Shown here: positions 57,382-64,000 of the stretch, piece by piece
Position numbering within the stretch: the first letter of the stretch is position 1
Layout of the letters: each line of letters starts with the position of its first letter
Assembly (NCBI GenBank): GCA_001769385.1
Contig: MEPB01000019.1
Location: 124,001-188,000 of the forward strand
Direction of reading: 5' to 3'
DNA length: 64,000 nt
Source of the DNA: Bacteroidetes bacterium RIFCSPLOWO2_12_FULL_35_15
GTDB lineage: Bacteria; Bacteroidota; Bacteroidia; 2-12-FULL-35-15
Position numbers and translations under genes: made by a program
Notes under the pieces: generated by a model
The model's input: only the letters and a program-made list of their open reading frames with translations
Told to the model about the DNA's origin: nothing
Database searches by the model: none

Positions 57382-59424
57382 ATGAAAAAAAACATTTTAA
57401 CACTTTCAGCAATTGCAGGAATTATTGCATTGTTTTCTTTTGTAGGTGACCCTACAAGTGAAAAAGTTCCGGGTATCGATATTAAAAATATGGATGTTTC
57501 AGTAAAACCAACCGATGATTTTTATCGTTTTGTTAATGGAAATTGGCTGAAAAATAATCCTATTCCTGCTTCAGAAAGTCGCTGGGGAAGCTTTAATGAA
57601 CTAAATGACAAGAATACAGCAAAGTTAAAGATCATTTTAAATGAGGCTGCTGCCGATAAAAATGCATTAAGCGGAAGTAATCGTCAAAAAATAGGTGATT
57701 TTTATTCTGTGGCGATGGATTCAGTTAAATTAAATACAGATGGAGCTGCTCCGTTAAAGGATGAGTTTACGACAATTTTGAATATTAAATCATCTCACGA
57801 TCTTATAAAAACTGTTGCACACTTACATTCAATTGGAATTGGTCCGATGTTTAGCGGTTACATTGGCCAGGATCCAAAAATCAGTACTGAATATATTACT
57901 CAAGTTGGGCAAGGTGGTATTGGATTGCCTGACAGAGATTATTATACGAAGACAGATGAACGTACTTTAGGAATTCAGAAAGCATATTTGGAACATATGA
58001 AGAATATGTTTGTTTTGATTGGGGATAAAGCTGAAGCAGCAGAAAAAAATGCTCAAACTGTTTTTAATATTGAAACTAATTTCGCAAAAGGTTCGATGAC
58101 AAAAGTAGAATTGCGCGATCCTGAAAAACAATACAATAAAAAAACACTGAAAGAATTAACAGAACTAACACCAGCCTTTAACTGGGATATTTATTTCAGT
58201 TCCGTTGGAATCAAAAACATTTCAAATGTAATTGTTGCACAACCTGATTTTTTTGCAGCATTAAACACTTCCATGAAAACTATTTCAATTGAGGACTGGA
58301 AAACTTATTTACGTTGGTGTTTAATTGATGCTACAGCAAACAAATTGAGTGATAATTTTGTGAATGAACATTTTAAATTTTATGGGACAAAGTTAATGGG
58401 TGTTCCTGCTTTGAAACCAAGATGGAAACGTGCTTTGGAAGCAACGGATAATTGTTTAGGTGATGCCTTGGGCCAACTATTTGTAGAGAAACATTTTACA
58501 GAGAGCAGCAAAAAACGCGTGGGTGAAATGGTGAAAAATTTAATTGCTGCTTATCGTGTTCGTATTGCGAGTCGTGATTGGATGAGTGAAGAAACAAAGA
58601 AACAAGCCAATTTTAAATTGGATAAGATAATGTTGAAATTAGGTTTCCCTGACAAGTGGAAAGACTATTCATCATTAGCTATTAACCGTGATTCGTATGT
58701 TAAAAATTTTATGCATGCCAATACTTATTCATTTCATGAAATGATAAATAAATTAGGTAAGCCAATTGATCGTACGGAGTGGGGAATGACACCACCAACA
58801 ATCAATGCCTATTATAATCCATCCATGAATGAGATCGTTTTCCCGGCCGGGATCATGCAACCGATATTTTTCAATCCTGAGGCTGATGATGCTGTAAACT
58901 ATGGTATCATGGGTGCAATTATTGGTCATGAATTAACACATGGTTTTGATGATGAAGGTTGCCAGTTTGATGCAGATGGAAATTTGAAAAATTGGTGGAC
59001 AGATGCTGACAAAGCAAACTTCAAGAAAAAAACCGATATGGTTGTAAAACAATACAATGACTATGTTGCTGTGGATAATGTCCATGTAAATGGCGAACTT
59101 ACATTGGGTGAAAATATTGCAGATCTTGGTGGTTTAACCATCTCCTATTATGCATTGAAAAAATCATTAGAAGGGAAACCTGTTCCTGCAAAAATTGATG
59201 GATTTACAGTAGAGCAACGGTTTTTCCTCGCCTGGGCACAAGGTTGGAGAAATAATGTTCGTCCAGAATTTCTGAAAAACATGGTACAAACAAATCCTCA
59301 TGCACCCGAAAATTTCCGTGGAAACGGACCATTGAGTAATATGCAAGAATTTTATGATGCATTCGGTGTGAAAGAAGGTGATAAAATGTATCGTCCGAAA
59401 GCCGAAAGAGCTGAAATTTGGTAA
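57382..59424 (+). CDS. M13 family metallopeptidase (neprilysin/PepO-like)
   Basis: Zinc endopeptidase of 680 residues cleaving short peptides. An N-terminal signal peptide (MKKNILTLSAIAGIIALFSFVG) sends it to the periplasm. The N-terminal domain has PTDDFYRFVNGNWLKNNPIPA. The catalytic part has NAYYNPSMNEIVFPAGI, the zinc motif HELTHGFDDEG, the third ligand in GENIADLGG, and the C-terminal RVEFF-type pattern (NVRPEFLKN). No sorting domain. It may complement the secreted M1 peptidase at 14 kb in peptide use. Confidence 0.95.
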   Translation: MKKNILTLSAIAGIIALFSFVGDPTSEKVPGIDIKNMDVSVKPTDDFYRFVNGNWLKNNPIPASESRWGSFNELNDKNTAKLKIILNEAAADKNALSGSNRQKIGDFYSVAMDSVKLNTDGAAPLKDEFTTILNIKSSHDLIKTVAHLHSIGIGPMFSGYIGQDPKISTEYITQVGQGGIGLPDRDYYTKTDERTLGIQKAYLEHMKNMFVLIGDKAEAAEKNAQTVFNIETNFAKGSMTKVELRDPEKQYNKKTLKELTELTPAFNWDIYFSSVGIKNISNVIVAQPDFFAALNTSMKTISIEDWKTYLRWCLIDATANKLSDNFVNEHFKFYGTKLMGVPALKPRWKRALEATDNCLGDALGQLFVEKHFTESSKKRVGEMVKNLIAAYRVRIASRDWMSEETKKQANFKLDKIMLKLGFPDKWKDYSSLAINRDSYVKNFMHANTYSFHEMINKLGKPIDRTEWGMTPPTINAYYNPSMNEIVFPAGIMQPIFFNPEADDAVNYGIMGAIIGHELTHGFDDEGCQFDADGNLKNWWTDADKANFKKKTDMVVKQYNDYVAVDNVHVNGELTLGENIADLGGLTISYYALKKSLEGKPVPAKIDGFTVEQRFFLAWAQGWRNNVRPEFLKNMVQTNPHAPENFRGNGPLSNMQEFYDAFGVKEGDKMYRPKAERAEIW

Positions 59425-59444
59425 TCTGTTTTAGTGATATTTTG

Positions 59445-59480
59445 AAACACCTCGTTCATTTTGTGAGCGAGGTGTTTTTT
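59445..59480 (+). terminator. Rho-independent terminator after the M13 peptidase gene
   Basis: Stem AAACACCTCGTTCA / TGAGCGAGGTGTTT (one G-U pair) with a five-base loop and T6. It reaches the stop codon of the convergent 86-residue gene and can act for both strands. Confidence 0.9.
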
Positions 59481-59739
59481 ATTGTTTTTTTTCTTCAGCG
59501 TTTTTTCTATGGCTTTCATATTCAGATTCTTCAATCGCTACCCAATTTCGTTCATAATCAAAGGTCATATCGTAAATAAAATTTCGATCCGGTAAAATTT
59601 TTACTGTAAAATAATGTAAAAAGGACTTGCTTCCAATTACCTGAATTTCTTCCCATTCTGTTGCAGAAATAATTTTGAAATAAGCTTTGTTGTTCGGGTA
59701 TTTTCGATATTGAGGATAAGTTATTGAATGTTGATTCAT
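59479..59739 (-). CDS. Small conserved protein, function unknown
   Basis: An 86-residue soluble protein with FKIISATEWEEIQVIGSKSFLHYFTVKILPDRNFIYDM and a charged C-terminus. No signal peptide or membrane segment. The sequence reads as protein-like (balanced composition, ATG start), and similar small proteins occur in Bacteroidota. No known domain recognised. Confidence 0.65.
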   Translation of the reverse strand: MNQHSITYPQYRKYPNNKAYFKIISATEWEEIQVIGSKSFLHYFTVKILPDRNFIYDMTFDYERNWVAIEESEYESHRKNAEEKKQ

Positions 59740-59772
59740 ACGAAGAAAAAATAAAAATTATTTAAATATTGT

Positions 59773-59885
59773 TTGCCATTTCGAGCCCTTCGGCTTCGCC
59801 CAGGATAAACTTCTTTAGAAATCTTTATACAAATTTGAAATTATGATTATAAATATAAAGATTCCTCCGCTGCGGTCGGAATGAC
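59773..59885. repeat. GCCATTTCGA-type inverted-repeat element
   Basis: The intergenic segment starts with GCCATTTCGAGCCCTTCGG (59775-59793) and ends with CGCTGCGGTCGGAATGAC (59867-59884), with an inner stem AGAAATCTTTATA / TATAAAGATTCCT (12 of 13). This is the same general plan as the 53 kb element: a GTCATTTCGA/TCGAAATGAC hairpin. No ORF is present. Confidence 0.65.
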
Positions 59886-59953
59886 ATTTAGAATAAAAAT
59901 AAATAATCATTACAAATTTACTATTCTTAATTTGCAATTCTTAATTTCGCCTG

Positions 59954-62821
59954 ATGCAATCTTTCCTAGAAAAAACAGTAAGATACCTTTACGGAAAATA
60001 TGGTGATGATATTTGCGATTTGTGCATTGTTTTACCTAATCGTAGAGCCGGATTGTTTTTGAAAACACATTTAGCAAATAATCTCAAAAAGACTTTCTGG
60101 AGTCCTGAGATCTATGCCACCGAAGATTTTGTTGCTTTGCTTGCCGAGTTAGAAATTGCAGATTCAACCACCCTTTTGTTTGAATTGTATGAAACTGTAA
60201 AAAGTGTCAGCACAAAAGAAGCGGAGAGTTTTGATGAATTCAGTAAATGGGGGCAAATATTATTAAGTGATCTGAATGAAATTGACAGATATTTAGTTGA
60301 TGCAAGTCAATTGTTTGGAAATTTAAAAGACATCAAAGAGTTGGAATCATGGACATTAAATGCAGATGAACTAACAGATTTTCAAAAACAATATCTTCGT
60401 TTTTGGCAATCTTTAGGCAGCTATTATACTGATTTTGGTAAAAGATTGCTTGCAAAACATCAGACTTATCAAGGATATGCTTACCGGATGGTAGCAGATA
60501 ATGTAGGAGAGCGGATACAAAAACATTCCTGGAAAAAAATAATATTCGCAGGATTTAATGCGCTCAACAAAGCAGAAGAACAGATCATTGAAAAATTAAT
60601 TAATCTTGGAAAGGCCGAAATAATTTGGGATACAGATGATTATTATGTGAATGATGTAAAACAGGAAGCCGGGAAGTTCATCCGTAAATATGATAATTAT
60701 GCCAATTTTAAAAAGTCCGCGGAGCGAAATTTTGTGTTTGCTGAAAATTTACTTTCTACCGAGGCAAAACAAATTACAATTATTGGAGCAGCAAAAAATG
60801 TTGCACAGGCAAAAGTTGCAGGAAGTTTAGTTAGCGAATTACAAAAGCAAGATCAGCGTTTACAGAATACAGCTCTTGTTCTTGCGGATGAAAATTTACT
60901 ATTTCCTGTTTTACATTCATTGCCTGAAAATTTGCAGGATATAAATGTTACAATGGGTTATCCCTTAAAAAACACACCTGTTGCGGGATATTTTGACTTA
61001 GTACTTAATTTACATATTAATGCAATAAAATTAAATCAGGGTAAAGCGACTTATAGCTTTTATCATAAAGATCTATTGAAGCTTCTGAATCATCCTTACA
61101 CGAGCATTCTAATTTTTAATAATAAGAAATCACATTCTGTGAAATCAATTATAAAAACAATTAAGGATAGAAATATTGTGTTTGCAGCCCGATCAACAGT
61201 TGAAAAACTATTTATTTCACAAGAAGAAATATTTGAGATATTAAAACCTGTTTTTGATCTTTGGAAAACTCCTACAGATGCAATTGCGTGCATTAATTAT
61301 TTAATTGAGACATTAAAGAATTCGATTGTTGTTCAGCAGACTAATTCAGCAGAAAATAAAGCAAGTTTAGAATTAGAATATTTATTTGCGTTTACCAAGA
61401 TCAGCAAACTTATTCAAGGATTAATGCTTGATTATCCGGGAAGCATTTCTGATCTGCAAACATTCCAAAGCTTATTTACTCAAACTGTAAAAACTTCTAC
61501 ATTACCATTTTATGGTGAGCCCTTAATGGGTTTGCAAGTAATGGGAATGCTTGAAACACGAACGTTGGATTTTGAAAATGTTATTTTGCTTTCTTGCAAT
61601 GAGGATATTTTACCATCCGGAAAATCAGTGAATTCATTTATTCCATTTGAATTAAAAAGCCATTTCGGATTGCCAACCTATAGTGATAAGGATTCAATTT
61701 TTGCATACCATTTTTATCGTTTAATACAACGGGCAAAAAATATTTATCTGCTATATAATACAGAAAGCGATGCCTTGGGCAGCGGAGAAAAAAGCAGGTT
61801 CCTTACACAATTGATCTATGAATTGCCGAAAATAAATCCAAATGTTGTGATCAAAGAACAGTTATTGAATATACCTGTAAATTCTGACAATAAATCGAAT
61901 GAGATCATCATTGAAAAAACAGATACTATTTTTGAAAAATTAAAAGCGAAATCTGAAAAAGGATTTTCGCCTTCTGCATTAAATACCTATCGTAATTGCT
62001 CCTTGCAGTTTTATTTTCAAGCTATTGCCGGATTAAGAGAAGTAGAAGATGTGGAAGAAACAATTGGTGCAGATACTTTAGGAAGTGCTATTCACGAAGT
62101 GCTGGAACTTTTTTATACACCATTTGTTGGCAAAAAAATTACGATAGTCGATATTAAAGAGATGAAAAAAAATGTGGAAAGTGCCACCATTTCTATGTTT
62201 GAAAAAGAATACAGCAAAAATGAGATCAATTATGGACAAAATTATCTTATCCTGAAAGTTGCCATAAAATTCATTAATAATTTTTTAGATTCGGAAATAA
62301 AGAACATTGCAATTTCAGAAAAAAATGGACAGCCGATTATCATAAAATCACTGGAACAAAATTTAGAAACTACCATCGCTGTTGGGTCTGAAACAATTAA
62401 AATACATGGCAAGGCCGATCGTATTGATAGCATTGGAAACATTACCCGAATTGTAGATTATAAAACAGGGTTAGCCACTAACAACGAATTGAAATTCGAC
62501 AATTGGGAGGAGATCCGAACAAATCCCGATCTGGCAAAGAGCTTTCAGTTGTTGATGTATGCCTGGATGTATCAAAAAATGAATCCGGCAATTACTGAAA
62601 ACATATTATCCGGAATTATCACCTTCCGAGAATTGAGTGCAGGTTTAAAAACGGTAAAAGCTATTGGTAGCGATTTGTTGAATACAACAATTTTAAGTGA
62701 ATTTGAGATTCAGTTAAAAGTTTTATTGGCGGAAATAGTTGATCCAGAAAAACCATTTACACAAACGGCAGAAATCGACAATTGCGAATACTGTAATTTT
62801 AAAGGAATTTGTAATCGGTAA
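59954..62821 (+). CDS. AddB-like PD-(D/E)XK nuclease with Fe-S cysteines
   Basis: A 955-residue protein of the Bacteroidota PD-(D/E)XK/AddB-like family, thought to act with a UvrD/AddA-type helicase in double-strand-break end processing. The N-terminal region resembles a helicase core but reads VLPNRRAGLFLKTHL, without a Walker A GKT. The C-terminal nuclease has GKADRIDSIGNITRIVDYKTG (Asp...DxK catalytic pattern). One cysteine in YRNCSLQFYF and three in CEYCNFKGIC form the AddB-type iron-sulfur staple. No addA gene is in the window. Confidence 0.85.
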   Translation: MQSFLEKTVRYLYGKYGDDICDLCIVLPNRRAGLFLKTHLANNLKKTFWSPEIYATEDFVALLAELEIADSTTLLFELYETVKSVSTKEAESFDEFSKWGQILLSDLNEIDRYLVDASQLFGNLKDIKELESWTLNADELTDFQKQYLRFWQSLGSYYTDFGKRLLAKHQTYQGYAYRMVADNVGERIQKHSWKKIIFAGFNALNKAEEQIIEKLINLGKAEIIWDTDDYYVNDVKQEAGKFIRKYDNYANFKKSAERNFVFAENLLSTEAKQITIIGAAKNVAQAKVAGSLVSELQKQDQRLQNTALVLADENLLFPVLHSLPENLQDINVTMGYPLKNTPVAGYFDLVLNLHINAIKLNQGKATYSFYHKDLLKLLNHPYTSILIFNNKKSHSVKSIIKTIKDRNIVFAARSTVEKLFISQEEIFEILKPVFDLWKTPTDAIACINYLIETLKNSIVVQQTNSAENKASLELEYLFAFTKISKLIQGLMLDYPGSISDLQTFQSLFTQTVKTSTLPFYGEPLMGLQVMGMLETRTLDFENVILLSCNEDILPSGKSVNSFIPFELKSHFGLPTYSDKDSIFAYHFYRLIQRAKNIYLLYNTESDALGSGEKSRFLTQLIYELPKINPNVVIKEQLLNIPVNSDNKSNEIIIEKTDTIFEKLKAKSEKGFSPSALNTYRNCSLQFYFQAIAGLREVEDVEETIGADTLGSAIHEVLELFYTPFVGKKITIVDIKEMKKNVESATISMFEKEYSKNEINYGQNYLILKVAIKFINNFLDSEIKNIAISEKNGQPIIIKSLEQNLETTIAVGSETIKIHGKADRIDSIGNITRIVDYKTGLATNNELKFDNWEEIRTNPDLAKSFQLLMYAWMYQKMNPAITENILSGIITFRELSAGLKTVKAIGSDLLNTTILSEFEIQLKVLLAEIVDPEKPFTQTAEIDNCEYCNFKGICNR

Positions 62822-62837
62822 TTTTTTATTAAATTTG
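62809..62837 (+). promoter_or_regulatory. Promoter immediately before the type-B sorting-domain gene
   Basis: TTG (62809-62811), 18-base spacer and TAAATTTG (62830-62837) fit the Bacteroidota promoter. The -7 element ends four bases before the ATG, so the transcript would be leaderless or nearly so. The -33 part overlaps the end of the nuclease gene. Confidence 0.5.
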
Positions 62838-62841
62838 ATTT

Positions 62842-63258
62842 ATGAAATATTTTACCCTATTCATAATTATAGTTTTCTTTCTTTTCTCCTGTAAAAAAGA
62901 GAAGCCATATAATCCAGATGATCACATCACCTACACACATTGGCAAACAACAAGGAGCGATTCCACTGATAGCATGAGCTATTCAATCGCTATCCCTAAT
63001 GCATTTTCTCCAAATGGTGATGGAATAAATGATTGCTTTATTATGAAGGGAACAGCGATTATCAATAGTTTTAGTATGAAAATTTATAGCCGTAATGGTA
63101 ATTTAGTTTATTCGGGGGATGATTTTTACAAAGGATGGGATGGCAAAATCAATGCAGGTTCTACTGCACCGATTGGTGTATATATTTTCGAAACGGAATT
63201 GGCTGAAGCAAGCGGAAGATCTAACAAATACCAAGGCTCGGTCACTCTTTTCAGATGA
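62842..63258 (+). CDS. Lipoprotein consisting almost only of a T9SS type B sorting domain (CHU_C)
   Basis: A 138-residue protein. The signal peptide MKYFTLFIIIVFFLFSC carries a lipobox cysteine at 17. After a 30-residue linker comes a complete gliding-motility-associated C-terminal domain: IPNAFSPNGDGINDCFIMKG, FSMKIYSRNGNLVYSGDDFYKGWDGK and PIGVYIFETEL. No passenger domain is present. A PorP/SprF-family gene, the usual partner of type B substrates, lies convergently one base downstream. Confidence 0.88.
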   Translation: MKYFTLFIIIVFFLFSCKKEKPYNPDDHITYTHWQTTRSDSTDSMSYSIAIPNAFSPNGDGINDCFIMKGTAIINSFSMKIYSRNGNLVYSGDDFYKGWDGKINAGSTAPIGVYIFETELAEASGRSNKYQGSVTLFR

Positions 63259-63259
63259 A

Positions 63260-64000
63260 CTAAATCATTCTTATGGTTTTGAAATCACCTGTTTTTTTGT
63301 GACTCTTAAGAAACCAGATCATATGTCCTTCGTGGCATCCACGGGTTACGTTCTTTAAGGATGATACCGTATTGTCATATGAATAGGCAAGTTTAAACAA
63401 TCTGAATTGGACTCCGGCATTTATAATAAAAGCATCTTGATTTCTGTAGCTTACTCCTATAACAATCCATTTAAGTTTTATATTTATTCCTGCTAAAAGT
63501 TCTTGAAAATCTTGTTGATGAAGGTAAAGGAGATTTGGAGAAAAAATAAATTTGTTTTTTATATCTTTTTTGAAGCTTAAGTTTGCTCCCACATGTAGCG
63601 TTGTTTTAATTGGCAATTTAGAGGGTCCAGCAAAGCCCTCATCTGGTTGATTAATATGATGAATTGCAATTCCGCCATAATATTTTGAACTATAAATAAA
63701 TACTCCTGCAGATAAATCCAGATTAGATTTTTTTGTTGTACCGGGAACTTCTTGTGTGTCATACACAAAACCTCTTCTTGCGTCAATCTCATCCCCAAAA
63801 ACAAGTTTTTCCCAATTAATTTCTTTCTGGAAATAAGCGATACCAATTGCGGGTTGTACTGCCAGTTTGTGTTTAAATAATTCAATATGAGGTGCATAAT
63901 TTAATTCAAATCTTGTTGTTGTTATTGTGCCATTTCCTTCGTTATCATGTAAAAAATTAAGACCTAAACCCCCTCTTAAAAATCTAAAATAATTGTCAGC
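63260..64000 (-). CDS. PorP/SprF family protein, N-terminally truncated by window
   Basis: The frame is open from the window edge (ADNYFRFLRGGLGLNFLHD...), so the ORF-track start at 63766 is not real. The roughly 245 residues seen match the PorP/SprF barrel: NLDLSAGVFIYSSKYYGGIAIHHINQPDEGF, IIGVSYRNQ-like strands and the C-terminal KLAYSYDNTVSSLKNVTRGCHEGHMIW. Such proteins help attach or export T9SS type B substrates. It lies next to one such substrate-like gene, but convergent to it. Confidence 0.88.
   Translation of the reverse strand, partial: ADNYFRFLRGGLGLNFLHDNEGNGTITTTRFELNYAPHIELFKHKLAVQPAIGIAYFQKEINWEKLVFGDEIDARRGFVYDTQEVPGTTKKSNLDLSAGVFIYSSKYYGGIAIHHINQPDEGFAGPSKLPIKTTLHVGANLSFKKDIKNKFIFSPNLLYLHQQDFQELLAGINIKLKWIVIGVSYRNQDAFIINAGVQFRLFKLAYSYDNTVSSLKNVTRGCHEGHMIWFLKSHKKTGDFKTIRMI

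Noticed and set aside
63577-63897. Overlapping minus-strand ORF of 106 residues (and the 168-residue ORF start at 63766) suggesting a frameshifted gene
   Set aside because: Translating from the window edge in the 63260-63766 frame gives one uninterrupted PorP/SprF-like protein; the other ORF is a shadow frame.

Overview
The window is a stretch of chromosome from an AT-rich member of the Bacteroidota. Several things support this. There is a type IX secretion/gliding core (porP-gldK-gldL-gldM-gldN). Two proteins carry T9SS C-terminal sorting domains. FtsZ ends in NSFLHDNVD, as in Bacteroidota. Several promoters fit the phylum's TTG-N18-20-TAnnTTTG pattern, and Shine-Dalgarno sequences are mostly absent. 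A MurE with a DNPR motif implies meso-diaminopimelate peptidoglycan. I cannot place the organism below phylum/class from the sequence alone. No plasmid, phage or CRISPR signal was seen, and no rRNA or tRNA gene was recognised.

Layout: (1) 1-12.5 kb, the division/cell-wall (dcw) cluster on the plus strand: 3' end of ftsI, then murE, mraY, murD, ftsW, murG, murC, ftsQ, ftsA, ftsZ, closed by a terminator. (2) 12.5-23.4 kb, mixed genes: an MFS transporter, a T9SS-exported M1 aminopeptidase, an ABC-F ATPase, a ChaN-like protein, a SiaB/SiaC-type kinase and phosphoprotein pair, a small envelope protein, a divergent nitronate-monooxygenase-like protein and a DUF302 protein. (3) 23.4-30.9 kb, a redox block: a fused Fe-S/molybdopterin hydroxylase, its FAD subunit with a 4-hydroxybenzoyl-CoA-reductase-like cysteine cluster, and a full-length pyruvate:ferredoxin oxidoreductase. 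(4) 30.9-34.8 kb, short repeats, a YdjM-like membrane protein, a Cys/Met-rich membrane protein, an AI-2E transporter and a DUF2461 protein. (5) 34.8-44.7 kb, minus strand: gldN, gldM, gldL, gldK, porP/sprF, a ureohydrolase-fold protein with degenerate metal sites, and topA. (6) 44.9-52.2 kb, plus strand: miaB, a remnant of a four-helix-bundle gene, a sigma-54 activator, lptE, a conserved repeat-type protein, secG, groES, groEL. (7) 52.4-64 kb: yqeY, a composite inverted-repeat element, a serine hydrolase and lipoprotein pair, a DUF4834-like protein, a radical SAM/SPASM protein, an SDR, an M13 peptidase, an AddB-like PD-(D/E)XK nuclease, a minimal type-B sorting-domain lipoprotein, and a PorP/SprF-family protein running off the right edge.

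How the genes work together: the first block makes peptidoglycan precursors and the divisome. The gld block builds the T9SS motor and outer-membrane ring that would export the M1 peptidase and type-B proteins. LptE, SecG and GroESL are envelope and protein-biogenesis housekeeping. The most notable points are the Hcr-like reductase beside PFOR, the lineage-type pseudo-ureohydrolase next to the T9SS genes, a long palindrome over the groES core promoter, paired palindromes in a divergent promoter at 22.8 kb, and a family of GTCATTTCGA-type intergenic inverted repeats. I did not find a convincing wholly new defence or mobile system.
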